In this document: piece by piece, positions 35,469 to 47,245 of the stretch | How the letters are laid out: each line of letters opens with the position of its first letter | How positions within the stretch are numbered: position 1 is the stretch's first letter | Source: Bradyrhizobium japonicum USDA 6 | GTDB lineage: Bacteria; Pseudomonadota; Alphaproteobacteria; Rhizobiales; Xanthobacteraceae | Length of the DNA: 64,000 bases | Assembly (NCBI RefSeq): GCF_000284375.1 | Contig: NC_017249.1 | Coordinates: 8,425,001-8,489,000, forward strand | Direction of reading: 5' to 3' | Made by a program: the position numbers and the translations under genes | Notes under the pieces: model-generated | The model's input: the letters and a program-made list of their open reading frames with translations, nothing else | Told to the model about the DNA's origin: nothing | The model's database searches: none

Positions 35469-35966
35469 GTTTGCCTTTCTTTCTCATTCTGTTTTGCATC
35501 AGGCCGTCCATTGCCTACCCGCAATTAGCAAAGCGGCGCTGATTATGAGCCGCGAAGGCTACGTCTTCTAGTCGGAAGTCTCACCACGTCACTCTTCCGC
35601 GCCATGAGGGACCAAACGGAAAACATACCTGCGCGCGTGGAAAGATAAGGACCCCAGAAATATCGCGAGGAGGCAAAGCGCCCCCGAGCGCGTCTAACAG
35701 GGCCTACCATCCATCCCGCCTGCTTGGGATCGTCGCCGTTGCGAGGGTTCGCTCGACTTTCATCTTTGAAGCTCATGCGCCGGCATCATTCAGTCCACCT
35801 AAATCAATGTATATGGTGTGTTTTCCTGAGTCCGGTGTATGACTTGGCTTGCCGAGCGTATCCTTTAATTGCGATGGAGCGCGCATCCGCATATCGATCT
35901 TTTCGAGAAGCGGCTTCGCAATGATTTCTCAGAGTGCAGCTCTTTCCGGTGCAACTAAGGAAGACC
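35469..35966. other. leader region before noeL
   Basis: About 500 bases with no frame that has a motif; only short overlapping frames on both strands. If the nod-box-like site is active this would be the untranslated leader of the noeL-nolK transcript. Confidence 0.35.
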
Positions 35967-37052
35967 ATGACGGTTCGCAACTCAAAGGGGCGTGTCGCTC
36001 TCATCACCGGCGTGACCGGTCAGGACGGCGCCTATCTCGCCGAATATTTGCTGTCGCTCGGCTATGTCGTGCACGGCATCAAGCGGCGCTCGTCCTCGTT
36101 CAACACCGCGCGCGTCGATCACCTCTATCAGGACCCGCATGTCGGCAACGTTCCGTTCCTGATGCACTATGGCGACATGACGGATTCGACCAATCTGATC
36201 CGCCTGGTGCAGCAGATCCGGCCGACCGAGATCTACAATCTCGCAGCTCAAAGCCACGTCGCCGTCAGCTTCGAGAGCCCGGAATACACCGCCAATGCCG
36301 ACGCCATCGGCGTGCTGCGCCTGTTGGAAGCGATCCGCATCCTCGGCATGGAGAAGGAGACGCGGTTCTACCAGGCCTCGACCTCCGAGCTCTACGGCCT
36401 GGTGCAGGAGATCCCGCAGAAGGAGACGACGCCGTTCTATCCGCGCTCGCCCTACGGCGTTGCCAAGCTCTACGGCTACTGGATCACGGTGAACTACCGC
36501 GAAGCCTACGGCATGTTCGCGTCGAACGGCATCCTGTTCAACCATGAGAGCCCGATCCGCGGCGAGACCTTCGTGACCCGCAAGATCACCCGCGGCGTCG
36601 CGCGTATCGAGGTCGGGCTGGAACAGACGCTCTATCTCGGCAATCTCGAAGCCAAGCGCGACTGGGGCCATGCCAGGGACTATGTCGAGGGCATGCACAA
36701 GATCCTGCAGGCCGACAAACCCGACGACTTCGTGCTCGCCACCGGCGAGATGCGCTCGGTGCGCGAGATGGTCGAGCTGTCCTTTGCCCATGTCGGCCGT
36801 CGCATCGCCTGGCGCGGCAAGGGCGTCGAGGAGACCGGCGTCGACGAGACGAGCGGCAAGATTGTGGTGAAGATCGATCCGACCTATTTCCGTCCGACCG
36901 AGGTCGATCTTCTCGTCGGCGACGCCAGCAAGGCGCGCGAGGTGCTCGGCTGGACGCCGAAGCGCAGCTTTGCCCAGCTCGTCGAGGAGATGATGACGAG
37001 CGATCTGGCGGAGACAAAACGGGATGCGGCCAGTGGCAAACGCACCGTTTGA
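35967..37052 (+). CDS. noeL: GDP-mannose 4,6-dehydratase
   Basis: 361 residues from the ATG encoding [15 protein letters not shown]; an in-frame ATG 33 bases earlier gives an atypical extension. NAD(P) motif [12 protein letters not shown], active-site STSELYG and [10 protein letters not shown] (YxxxK), and the family signature [15 protein letters not shown] are intact. It converts GDP-mannose to GDP-4-keto-6-deoxymannose, the first step to GDP-fucose for Nod-factor fucosylation. Its end overlaps nolK by 29 bases. GC is clearly higher than in the flanking DNA. Confidence 0.9.
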   Translation: MTVRNSKGRVALITGVTGQDGAYLAEYLLSLGYVVHGIKRRSSSFNTARVDHLYQDPHVGNVPFLMHYGDMTDSTNLIRLVQQIRPTEIYNLAAQSHVAVSFESPEYTANADAIGVLRLLEAIRILGMEKETRFYQASTSELYGLVQEIPQKETTPFYPRSPYGVAKLYGYWITVNYREAYGMFASNGILFNHESPIRGETFVTRKITRGVARIEVGLEQTLYLGNLEAKRDWGHARDYVEGMHKILQADKPDDFVLATGEMRSVREMVELSFAHVGRRIAWRGKGVEETGVDETSGKIVVKIDPTYFRPTEVDLLVGDASKAREVLGWTPKRSFAQLVEEMMTSDLAETKRDAASGKRTV

Positions 37053-38031
37053 GCTGAGGGGCAAGAGCGTCTACGTCGCCGGCCATCGCGGCATGGTCGG
37101 AGCCGCGCTGGTGCGCCGGCTGGCACGGGAGGAGGTGCGGCTCGTCACGGTCGACCGGCGCGAGGTCGATCTCTGCAACCAGGCCGCCGTGTTCGACTGG
37201 TTCGCCAGGACGCGGCCGCAAGTGATCTTCCTCGCCGCGGCCAAGGTCGGCGGCATCGTCGCCAACAACACGCTGCGCGCCGAGTTCATCTACGACAACA
37301 TCGCGATTGCGGCGAACGTGATCCAGGCCGCGCATCAGAACGGCGCCGAGAAGCTAATGTTTCTGGGCTCGTCCTGCATCTATCCGAAGCTGGCGCCGCA
37401 GCCGCTGCGCGAGGATTCCGTGCTCACCGGTCCGCTGGAGCCGACCAACGAGCCCTATGCGATCGCCAAGATCGCCGGCATCAAGATGGCGGAGGCCTAT
37501 CGCAGCCAGTATGGCAGCGACTTCATCAGCGTGATGCCGACCAATCTGTACGGCCCCGGCGACAATTATCACCCCGAGCTGAGCCACGTCGTCGCCGCGC
37601 TGATCCGCCGCTTCCACGAGGCGAAGGTTTCGGGAGCGAAGCGCGTCATCGTGTGGGGCACCGGCACGCCCCGGCGCGAGTTCCTCTATGTCGACGACAT
37701 GGCGGATGCCTGCGTGCACCTGATGAAGACCTATTCGTCGCCGGAACCGGTCAATATCGGCACCGGCGAGGACATCACCATCGCCGATTTAGCACTGATG
37801 GTCGCGGCCGCCGTCGGCTTTCGCGGTGAAATCAGCTTGGATACGTCGCGCCCGGACGGAACGCCGCGCAAGCTGCTGGATGTTAGTCGGCTGTCCAGAC
37901 TCGGCTGGCGAGCCACCACCTCGCTCACGGAAGGCATTCAGCTGGCATACCGGGTGTTTTGCGCTGAGAGAGACGGACGGCTCCAGAGTGATCTGCTCGT
38001 TCTCGACAAGGCAGCCTGCATCACCGGCTAG
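37024..38031 (+). CDS. nolK: GDP-L-fucose synthase
   Basis: 335 residues, SDR fold. [14 protein letters not shown] is the nucleotide motif, [10 protein letters not shown] and [10 protein letters not shown] hold the Ser and YxxxK, and the family segment [16 protein letters not shown] is complete. It epimerises and reduces the NoeL product to GDP-L-fucose, the donor used by the NodZ fucosyltransferase. The start overlaps noeL, so the two are co-translated. No terminator is obvious in the 270 bases before the convergent RND gene. Confidence 0.92.
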   Translation: MRPVANAPFELRGKSVYVAGHRGMVGAALVRRLAREEVRLVTVDRREVDLCNQAAVFDWFARTRPQVIFLAAAKVGGIVANNTLRAEFIYDNIAIAANVIQAAHQNGAEKLMFLGSSCIYPKLAPQPLREDSVLTGPLEPTNEPYAIAKIAGIKMAEAYRSQYGSDFISVMPTNLYGPGDNYHPELSHVVAALIRRFHEAKVSGAKRVIVWGTGTPRREFLYVDDMADACVHLMKTYSSPEPVNIGTGEDITIADLALMVAAAVGFRGEISLDTSRPDGTPRKLLDVSRLSRLGWRATTSLTEGIQLAYRVFCAERDGRLQSDLLVLDKAACITG

Positions 38032-38305
38032 ATCATATCGAGCAATGTTCCGAAGGGGCTGAGCCTTGCGATGATCTGTCAGCCCTCCTTTTTGATCAAG
38101 AGAGCACCGATTCTCCTTTGGTCGAGCTTGGGCGTCAGGTCTCCGTGAATACCCGGCGCCGCTTAAACCTGGGGCGGCAGCAGCGGATCTCCGACTGTTA
38201 ACCGCCGAAAAGATGCGCCCAGTTTGGCACCAAGCACGCGAAGTTCTCGATGTGTAAAGAACCGTGAAGTGGTCCTAAGCTCCTTCGCGCGTCACACTAG
38301 CAAAC

Positions 38306-41300
38306 CTAGATGATTTGATGGTCATGCTTTGTTACCTCGGCATCAGCAGCGCTGGTGAAGTCGCGCTCGGCGAGGTTCGCGCGGACGACACCCCCATTAC
38401 CACGGTGATCGGACGCGATCGCGACATAGACCGCCGGGAGCACGAATAGCGTGATCAGCGTGCCCGCAGACATGCCAGCGGCGAGAACGAGTCCGATCGA
38501 GAACCGGCTCGCGGCGCCAGCTCCGGTTGCCGTCAACAAGGGTATGAAGCCCGTGACCATTGCCGCCGTGGTCATCAAGATTGGGCGCAGTCGGACACGC
38601 GCCGCCATCTCTATAGCCGAGCGACGGTCAAATCTCTCCTTGAACTGCAGCTCATTGGCGAACTCAACCATTAGGATGCCGTGCTTTGAAATCAACCCGA
38701 CCAGTGTCAACAGTCCAACCTGGGTGTAGATGTTCATGGTCGCCCAGCCGAGGAACGGCGGAATCAAGGCGCCGACCATTGCCATCGGCACGCTGATCAT
38801 GATGATGAGCGGATCGCGCAGACTTTCGAACTGCGCCGAAAGCACTAAGAATATGATGATGAGGGCAAATGCGAAGGTAATCGCCAATTGATTACCCTCG
38901 TGCACGTACTGGCGGGCGTCGGCCAGGAAGTCGTAACTGAAGCCCGGGGGCAGTTTCTTCGCCTCGGCTTCTAGGAAATCCACGGCCTGTTCGATCGTGA
39001 CGCCGGGCATCGGCACGGCCTGAAAGGTCGCGCAGTTGAGCTGGTTGTAGTGGGTGAGCGCATTCGGATCGGTCGCAGTCTCGGTGGAGACTACGGTAGA
39101 CAGCGGAAGCATCGATCCCGTCGCAGTCTTCACATAATAGCTTCCGATTGATTGCGGCACTAGCCGTTCCTCTCGCGGCACCTGCGGGATCACCTCGTAG
39201 GAGCGGCCCTGCAGATTGAAGCGGTTGACGTAATTTCCCCCAAGTAAGGTGGCGAGCGCGTTACCGACGATCTGCATGGTGATGCCAAGCTCGTTAGCCT
39301 TCGATCGATCAACCTTGATTCGTACCACCGGCTGGTTGAACTCGAGGTCGGAGTCGCTCACCATGAAGAGGCCGCTCTTCTGCGCGGCATCCTTCAACGT
39401 TGACATCTGCTCGTGGATGGATTGAAAGCCTAGAGTCGAATTGATCACCATCTGGACTGGTAGGCCACCAGAACCGCCCGGCAGCGGAGGCAAGCTAAAG
39501 GCAAACGCGTTGATGCCTTCGATTTTGGATAGCTCGGCCTGAACAAGCGACTTTAGTACAATCGATGATCGCTTGCGTTCGTCCCAAGGCTTGAGCAACA
39601 TGCCGGCCATGCCACTCTGCTGGCCGCCAATGCCATTGAACACGAAGCTCAAGTCAGTCTCTGGAACTTTTTTCAACGCGCTTTCAAGCTTGGTGCCATA
39701 ATAGTCGAGGTAGTCGATATTGGCGTATTTCGGCGCCTTAGTTAGCGCGAATATGATACCTTGATCCTCCTCCGGCGCTAGTTCCTTGGAAATATGCATA
39801 TAGAGAAAGCCGACAAGTCCCAACATGGTCAGCGCAAATAGGCCGGTAATTGGGCGATAGTCGAGCGAACGGTCGAGCTTGCGGCCGTACCATCGTGTTA
39901 CGGCACTGAACCCGCGGTTCACAAGCCTTGCAAATCGTCCCCCCTTGGCGCGCCTCAGGAAGAGAGAGCACATCATGGGCGACAGCGTCAAAGCGACCAC
40001 ACCGGACACGATCACCGCTCCTGCCAGCGTGAACGCGAATTCGCGGAACAGGCCACCGGTGAGGCCGCCAAGGAATCCGATCGGGGCATATACCGCAGCC
40101 AAGGTAATCGTCATGGAGATAACCGGACCGACGATCTCGCGCGCGCCCCTTGTAGCAGCCTGTAGCGGAGCCGCTCCTTCTTCTAAATGGCGATGAATAT
40201 TCTCCACCACCACGATTGCGTCGTCGACCACGAGGCCGATCGCGAGAACCATCGCAAGGAGCGTCAGGAGGTTGAATGAGAACCCCAGCGCCAGCATCAT
40301 GCTGCAGACACCAACGAGAGACAACGGAATAGTAACCACAGGAATGATGACGGACCGCAGCGAGGCCAGGAAAAGAAAGATCACGACGACCACAACCACG
40401 ACGGCCTCAATGAGCGTCTTCTTCACTTCGTCGATCGATGATTGAATAAACTTGGATGAGTCGTAGGCCACTTTCATCTTCAGCGGCGGCGGCAGGTTAC
40501 GCTCCATTTCAGGAAACAGCGCCCGAACGCCTCGCACTATGTTTAGCGGATTGCCTTCCGGGCTCGCTTGCACGCCGACAAAGACCGCGTGGTCGCCGTT
40601 CATCGTGACGGTAGTGTCCGTCATCTGCGCGGCAAGTTCGACTACCGCAATGTCTTCCATGCGCACAAAGCCACCGTCATTCGCCTTGACAATCATACGC
40701 TTGAAATCGTCAACACTCCGCAAATCCGTATTTGCTGTGACATCGGAGATAGTGAAATAGCCCTTGGTCTGGCCTGCCGCAGCCTGGAAGTTGTTAGCTG
40801 CGATTGCAGCCGAAACTTCAGCCGGCGATATGCCATGCCCAGCCATTTTCGCAGGGTCTAGCCATAGCCGCATCGCAAAACTCTGGCCGCCTAGGATGTC
40901 AGCCGCTGAAACGCCGTCGACGGTTGAGATAACCGGTTGCACGACGCGCGCGAGGTAGTCGGTGATCGCACTGGCCGCTAGCTCATCGCTGGAGAAAGCG
41001 ATATACATGACAGCATTCGTCTGACCGCTCGACTTCGTGACGACTGGATCGTTTGATTCCTTCGGGATCAGGTATTTGACTGAGTTGACCTTGGAGAGCA
41101 CCTCCGTGAGCGCTTCGTTTGGATTGAAGTTCAGCTTGATGTAAACTAGAATAGTCGAGACACCAAGCATAGACGAGGAACTGATGTAGTCGACGCCTTC
41201 GGCGGACGCGACTGCTTGCTCCAGGGGAGTGGTGATGAACCCCTGGATCATGTCGGCCGAGGCGCCAGGATAGGCAGTCGTGATATTGATGACCGTATTG

Positions 41301-41422
41301 GTTAGCTTCGGATATTGCCGGATCGGCAGTAGGACCGCGGCGCGCAAGCCGATCAGCAAGATCAGGAAACTCACGACGATTGACAATACCGGACGTTTGA
41401 TGAAAAGCGCGGTAAATGTCAT
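38306..41422 (-). CDS. RND-family multidrug efflux permease (HAE1 type)
   Basis: 1038 residues, full length, with twelve membrane helices and two large periplasmic loops. The proton-relay Asp pair is at 400-401 in AIGLVVDDAIVVVEN; the N-terminus FIKRPVLSIVVSFLILLIG is typical. Rhizobial NolG is of this type, and the position next to nol/noe genes makes a symbiotic role plausible. No membrane-fusion partner or outer-membrane channel gene precedes it on the same strand; the upstream 500 bases are non-coding. Substrate unknown. Confidence 0.9.
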   Translation of the reverse strand: MTFTALFIKRPVLSIVVSFLILLIGLRAAVLLPIRQYPKLTNTVINITTAYPGASADMIQGFITTPLEQAVASAEGVDYISSSSMLGVSTILVYIKLNFNPNEALTEVLSKVNSVKYLIPKESNDPVVTKSSGQTNAVMYIAFSSDELAASAITDYLARVVQPVISTVDGVSAADILGGQSFAMRLWLDPAKMAGHGISPAEVSAAIAANNFQAAAGQTKGYFTISDVTANTDLRSVDDFKRMIVKANDGGFVRMEDIAVVELAAQMTDTTVTMNGDHAVFVGVQASPEGNPLNIVRGVRALFPEMERNLPPPLKMKVAYDSSKFIQSSIDEVKKTLIEAVVVVVVVIFLFLASLRSVIIPVVTIPLSLVGVCSMMLALGFSFNLLTLLAMVLAIGLVVDDAIVVVENIHRHLEEGAAPLQAATRGAREIVGPVISMTITLAAVYAPIGFLGGLTGGLFREFAFTLAGAVIVSGVVALTLSPMMCSLFLRRAKGGRFARLVNRGFSAVTRWYGRKLDRSLDYRPITGLFALTMLGLVGFLYMHISKELAPEEDQGIIFALTKAPKYANIDYLDYYGTKLESALKKVPETDLSFVFNGIGGQQSGMAGMLLKPWDERKRSSIVLKSLVQAELSKIEGINAFAFSLPPLPGGSGGLPVQMVINSTLGFQSIHEQMSTLKDAAQKSGLFMVSDSDLEFNQPVVRIKVDRSKANELGITMQIVGNALATLLGGNYVNRFNLQGRSYEVIPQVPREERLVPQSIGSYYVKTATGSMLPLSTVVSTETATDPNALTHYNQLNCATFQAVPMPGVTIEQAVDFLEAEAKKLPPGFSYDFLADARQYVHEGNQLAITFAFALIIIFLVLSAQFESLRDPLIIMISVPMAMVGALIPPFLGWATMNIYTQVGLLTLVGLISKHGILMVEFANELQFKERFDRRSAIEMAARVRLRPILMTTAAMVTGFIPLLTATGAGAASRFSIGLVLAAGMSAGTLITLFVLPAVYVAIASDHRGNGGVVRANLAERDFTSAADAEVTKHDHQII

Positions 41423-41932
41423 GTCAACTCGTATTCGGGATTGGGATGTAAATCTGCCACCAACTTTAAGGCAATGGTCAGCAATGCGGCGACTGTGCTA
41501 GAGCCCCCGCTGTAGAGCTCGTGCCCTTTTTGCGTTTATCGGCGAAAGGCCCGACAAGAATAGTTGATTAGAACGCAACGACTTCTAGCCGGGCATTAGT
41601 TCAGGCTTCGCACTTCGACATCGGAATTACAAACGACCTGACCGGTACTCAACTCTACAAAGGTAAGTGAGTGATATAGCATCGGCTGCAAAGCACTATA
41701 CCAAGGTTTATCGAGTTCGCCGCTGATCACCGTCGCAAGACTTGCGGAGTTGCTAAACACAAATTTTTAGCCCCGCATATTCAGTGCGCGCCCGCTATCG
41801 CTTCGCTAACTCGCCGAACAAAGCCGTCTCGGGGCTTGCCCTCTGCTGCCAGTTCGATATGCCTCTCGGAACAGTGCTTTGAGCGTTTCTGTCAGCTCAA
41901 TAAGCTGCGCTCTGGCTTGTCCACGCCTTGCG
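41423..41932. other. intergenic region with a weak nod-box-like segment
   Basis: No gene seen. At 41676-41717 the plus strand has ATCGGCTGCAAAGCACTATA followed by CCAAGGTTTA, which aligns with the 3' half of the nod-box-like site at 35.4 kb. The 5' half is not recognisable and no suitable gene lies downstream on that strand, so it is probably a degenerate box. Confidence 0.3.
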
Positions 41933-42790
<858 letters not shown>

Positions 42791-43638
42791 GTTGGCAATT
42801 GCCTCCCCAACGCCTTCGGGAAGCCGATAGGACTCTTGCGGGCCGGGGAACGCGCCACGGCGGACATCCGCTGCCCCGCGCGAAAGCGCATCATGGAACT
42901 GCTGAAAGCCTTCCGTATAGGCGGGAACGAATTTGGGGCGATGACCTTCGGTTTGGCCCAGCACGTCATGAAACAGAGCACCTGCTCTGAACAGTCTGGG
43001 CCCGAGCCGATTCCGATCGTCGGTATTGTCAAGGAATCGCTTACTCGAGCAGTAAGCTCAGCCGGAGTGCCCTCCAATACCAAAGCGAAACAGCTGGCCT
43101 CCTGCAGACGATGAGCATCATCGAGCAAACGCAGCGCTTCATCCACTTTGCGGCCCTGCACTTTGAAGCCGCCCATGACATTAACGCTCTGCGGAACAAG
43201 ACCGAGATGACCCATCACGGGAATCTCGCAATCGACAATGGCACGCACCATCTCGATTCTTTTGCCACCGCCCTCGAGTCTCGCCGCAGCTGCTCCTCGC
43301 TGCAGAAATCCGCCAGCATTTCGTATGGTCTCCTCAACGCTGACGTGGAAGCTAAGAAAGGACATATCGGCGACGAGCAAGGCACGCGGTTTGCTGCGTA
43401 CGGCGGCTTCGAGGTGATGGTTCATCATCGCAACACTTACTGGAGGCGTGTTTTCGAATCCAAGGCAGACGTTACCCCCGCTGTCACCGACGAGACTGAT
43501 ATCGATGGAAGGATCCGGGATAGGCGCCGCAACCGCGTCGTAGGCAGTCGTCATGACTAGACGCCGGCCGTCCTGCTTCCACCGCTGCAGGAGGGGAATT
43601 GTGATGCGGTCGACCGGTTGCTCCGAAACGCGACTCAT

Positions 43639-44360
43639 TTGAACTCAGTTCGATTTTTAGCTGCGAACTGACAAAGCTTTGAACTTCAACCAACTCGCCG
43701 CCTATTGCAAAGTTATAGCGATCCCCAGCGCTCGAGTTGATCGAGTATCCCACGCGATCAGCAGTCTGGTTGCTACAATTCTTCAGCGTCAATCCGCTCT
43801 TCGTCGCTGTCCAAGAAGGACAAAGGGCAAAAAGTGAGTTGCGTATGGGCTTGGTGGATCCGCGCACCAGCGCCGTTGAGAACACACCATCGCGAGGCAC
43901 GTGCGCGAGAATGACATAGGTCGAAGTCGCCCATAGGAGTTCTTGTTCCATATCTCCACAAGCCCATCGGTGGAATGGCCACTTCGAAATAAGGATGTGG
44001 ATCGAGGGTGGCGGAACCGCGACAATGAAGATTGGCCTCCAGCACATCCTTCGCAGCGACTACTTTTCTCGCCAAGTGTTTTGCGCACCCGCGACTTCCC
44101 TGTGAGAGCGGAAGAAATCTGTCGACCCGCCAAGAAGAAAGGAAAGACCCTCTCGGAAATCACCCGCAGATGGTGAAAATTCCTTTTGGTTGCGTCATCA
44201 ACGCCAGAAGGCTTCCTTCGCTTGCTGTAGGTCTTGCGGGCGTGTTCGGCTTCGGCCGATTCGCGGGCCGGCTGTCGCGTCGGACCGATCGGGTTTACTT
44301 CTACAGCGCACTTTTGATGCATCGATTTTTCCAGTGTTAAATCCACCGAGGTGAGCATAA
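43639..44360 (-). pseudogene. unrecognised decayed gene
   Basis: Several overlapping minus-strand frames share coding-like stretches: LDPHPYFEVAIPPMGLWRYG in one, and TLKNCSNQTADRVGYSINSS then AIGGELVEVQSFVSSQLKIE in another ending near 43645. They may be parts of one protein with frame changes. I do not recognise a family. It lies directly upstream of panB. Confidence 0.3.
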
Positions 44361-44411
44361 GGCGGCATGCAACAGATTGTATTTCTGAGCCGATTGATCG
44401 GTAAAGAGCTC

Positions 44412-44940
44412 CTATAGAGTTTTGTACCGATGTGCTTGAGACCGAGGCGTCCGTCTCGGCAGTCCTCCCCGCAGGCTGCTCTGTCCTGTCCGGTCCATTA
44501 ACCGCTGGCCTATATGGTCACCTTGCCGAGCTTTTTGATACCGACCCGGATCGGGTCCGCCGGAATGCTCACGTTCATAGCGTCGCTCCGGCTCAGCCGG
44601 GCCCAGGTTGCGCAATCGGTTTAATCCCAGCCGGCGCCGGATAGGGCTGAAGGTCGCCGGCGACACTACCGGCCTCGATTGAGATCTGTTTGACCTGTGG
44701 CGCTGTCGTCCCAACGTTCCGGCTTCTGCGCATGGGAAGGCAGGATTTGGCTTGGATAAAAGAGGTCTTGTGGAGCGATCACGGTCCATCCACTCCTTCC
44801 TCGCCGAACGCTTAAACTTGGCGACCGTCCTCGCCGAAAACGGCGAGTTGCAGCGCACTGCAGCCTTCGTTAGGCCAGCCTCGATCAAGATTGGCGCCAT
44901 GGCCTTTCGGCGTCAATGGCGCATTCTTGGGGGCGTTCAT
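44412..44940 (-). pseudogene. N-terminal fragment of an IS481-family transposase
   Basis: MNAPKNAPLTPKG at 44940 is the usual IS481 start; the following frame contains GLTKAAVRCNSPFSARTVAK and RRLGLNRLRNLGPAEPERRY. At least one frameshift lies after the first 13 codons. The frame is damaged again at HSGGPDPGRYQ, where the first catalytic Asp (HIDIKKLGK) is expected. The C-terminal half is absent. Confidence 0.7.
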
Positions 44941-45043
44941 CCGATCCTTAAGGGGTAGGCTAAAGCTTCGGCAGGTTGCTTCCTCGTTCAGGACCGGATG
45001 GACAACCTACTGAAAGCTCACACCTCATGGTCTCACAGACATC

Positions 45044-45350
45044 CTACCCGAACTGGTTGCCCCCCCATGCGGCCCCTCTAGAGGCGCGCGTATGCGCGCA
45101 GCGATCTGTCGCGCTTTTCGGCCGCAGGTTGGGTTCCACGCAATCGAGTATGGCCAGCATCGCCAGAACTTCGTCGACGTTAAATGTGGCCGCCCTGCGA
45201 TCTGATAGTCCCAGAGACCGATGGGGGGCGCGGACCCGATTGGCTGCAAGCACCGCAAGCGCTTGCGGCCGCAAGGACGTAATATGCCGCTCGAATATAT
45301 GCATTCGTTGGCCTGTAGCTGCCCTGTGGGCATGATGTCGCGAGCGCTGG
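45044..45350 (-). CDS. small protein of a repeat-associated family, copy 2
   Basis: MHIFERHITSLRPQALAVLA leads into AANRVRAPHRSLGLS and FNVDEVLAMLAILDCVEPNL, clearly related to the gene at 29669-29905 (about half of the residues are shared in the core). The longer open frame upstream of this Met lies within repeat B. Function unknown. Confidence 0.45.
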
Positions 45351-45500
45351 TGGCCAACCCGGTCGCAAAGCCTGGGGCTGGCCACCTTTGCTCCCAAGAG
45401 GCTCCAATTCTAAAGGGCTACAAAGTTGTATCTTCGAGAAGTACCAAGGGGCACCTACCAAAATCGGTGGCTCCCCTCCTCGTCGGCGACTCTCTAAGCT
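45330..45500. repeat. dispersed repeat B, copy 2
   Basis: Contains a hairpin with arms GGTGGCCA and TGGCCACC around 45349-45388 followed by TTTGCTCCCAAGAGG and a GGGGCACCTACCA segment, matching the copy at 28.56-28.80 kb on the opposite strand. Confidence 0.5.
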
Positions 45501-45819
45501 AGTTTTTGCCTTGAATTGGAGACACCAGCACGACCAGACACATGCACGTTGCATGAACAAGAAAACATGCCAATCGCACATGAGCGACGCAAGTATGTGG
45601 GCAGAGTCAATCGAGGCGGAGCACGATAGAAAGCCGCTGGAAAGTTATCCGAGACCCTCGTAGACCGCGATGAGGAGTACCTCGTTGAAAAATGGGCGAC
45701 GCTGCCGGCGTCGCTCGTCGGCACGCCTGGCGGAGAGAATGGCACGAAGATAAGGGTGGAGGGGATTCAGCCACGCAGTCTTCTTCCCTTCCAAAGTATT
45801 GCTGATGATTGATCGGAAG

Positions 45820-46265
45820 CAGTGCGGGCGCGACCCGGTGCCGTTTGGTTGCGCTGGAGCAGGCGCTGTCCCTACCCGCCCGCCAGTTGAACTTAGCAGA
45901 ACTTGGCTCGGCGCTTATCTCCCCGCGGACACACAGGGGCAGCGCTCTGTCCCTGCAGCTAACCTGCTCCAAACTCAGCTTCAAGCGGCGGCAAGAAGCT
46001 GATCGGGAGCTTATCGCCAGCGGACCGAGTGAAACCGCCAAAAAACGAGAACTAACTCGTGAGTTGGAAGCAGTGCGAACGCGGTTCGGCGCCTGACGGC
46101 CTGGGGCATCATGAGGCACTAACCCTGCCGCATCCGCACTGCAATGAGCTTAACGGAAGCGTAACTCAGCACATGGTGGTCCTTCAGCTCATGCGCTGTC
46201 CCTGCCACGCTCCCGTTAAACCCAACGATTCTTTATCGAGCCTGGCTTACCGAAAGCTGACAGAC
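45820..46265. repeat. cluster of palindromic repeats on the minus strand (three copies)
   Basis: Copy a, about 45825-45890: CAGTGCGGG arm with GGCGCTGTCCCTACCC, related to the variant at 27749. Copy b, 45893-46000: on the minus strand GATCAGCTTCTTGCCGCC, then GTTAGCTGCAGGGACAGAGC and GCGCCGAGCCAAG. Copy c, 46150-46265: on the minus strand GTCAGCTTTCGGTAAGCC, then the arms TTAACGG/CCGTTAA and GTGGCAGGGACAGCGC (46193-46208), identical in 16 bases to copy 2 at 27.68 kb. Confidence 0.7.
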
Positions 46266-46509
46266 CTGCGCAGCAATTTACAACGAAAGGCGGCCTATGT
46301 GGCCGCTGGCAGTTGAGAGCAATTACGACGTTTACGCCTCAGACAATAGCCATTCGGCGCGCTTGCGATCAGCGGCAACCGCTCCGCGCTAAACGCCCGT
46401 GGCGTTCAGTTGGTCAAGCTCCACGTTGGTTTGTCGTATTGAAGACGATTGTGCCCGTTTCTCAAAATGCGTTACCAAGCTCCATCAGGCCCATCAGCGA
46501 GGCGCAAAG

Positions 46510-46700
46510 CGAACGGAAAGCAGCGGATGCGGCTCGGCGCCCATATCCATCCGGGGAGGGTGGACAAATGCGCTATCTCTGCCGCATCCGCTTCGCCGGC
46601 GAGCCAGGAGCGACATGACTCGGCACCTCCCATGGAGGAAGGAAGGCGCTGTCCCTATCAAGCGCCGCTGGCACAGTAGTCAGCCTCGGGGAGCACAAGG
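46510..46700. repeat. further eroded palindromic repeats
   Basis: Two partial copies: GCGGATGCGGCTCGGCGCCC to TCTCTGCCGCATCCGC, a hairpin with a perfect GCGGATGCGG/CCGCATCCGC pair (46524-46590), and ATGACTCGGCACC to GGCGCTGTCCCTATC (46612-46658). The cores match the other copies but the GTTAGCGG arms are missing. Confidence 0.55.
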
Positions 46701-47011
46701 CTAGCCACCCGGCTTTCCCGTGAGGCCCGTCGCCTCAGGGTACAGCGGGACTTTAGCGACAAGGCGGCCTCGGGAGACCTACCAGCATTGGTGGTCATAC
46801 ACACTTAATCGAGAAACTGTTGGTCAAACTTGAAGACCAAGCGAGTTCAGTGCCTAGTGCTCCAGAACGATCAGGCGGCGCCAGGGGCGCCGCTTTCTCC
46901 CCATATTTCTGTTTCAGCTGCCGCAAGGAAAAAAGACCGAGCGCACCCTACAGCGTTGGCCAGCCGCAGCATTTCGTCACAACGCGGATGGCGAGCAGGG
47001 ATGTCCTGCCG

Positions 47012-47245
47012 TCATGAAGCCGCCCGAGTTAAGAACGGCAACAAGACTTTGGGCAGCTCGCCGATCAAGCGGAGGGCGTTAGCCGCAAGGCTGACTCTTG
47101 GATCATCGCTGAACGGTGCGATTGTTTCCAGCGTCGTGAAACGGGCGTGCTGGACGGCGCATTCCTCGTTCTGTTCGAGCATGATCCGCAGTTGAGGTGC
47201 ACGATGGCGTCTTCATTGGGAAAGATGGCGTCCCCCCTCGGTCCG
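47012..47245 (-). pseudogene. C-terminal relic of a second IS256-family transposase
   Basis: IFPNEDAIVHL in one frame continues in the next frame as MLEQNEECAVQHARFTTLET and IAPFSDDPRVSLA, the usual end of IS256-type transposases. It differs from the IS256 piece at 26.9 kb. One frameshift near 47195. Confidence 0.6.

Noticed and set aside
35982..37064. 360-codon minus-strand open frame opposite noeL
   Set aside because: High-GC coding DNA produces long antisense frames; noeL on the plus strand has all catalytic motifs.
41891..41920. Possible fifth tts box (GTCAGCTCAATAAGCTGC)
   Set aside because: Only the first seven bases and AAGCT match; the TCGAAAG core is missing and no gene follows in that direction.
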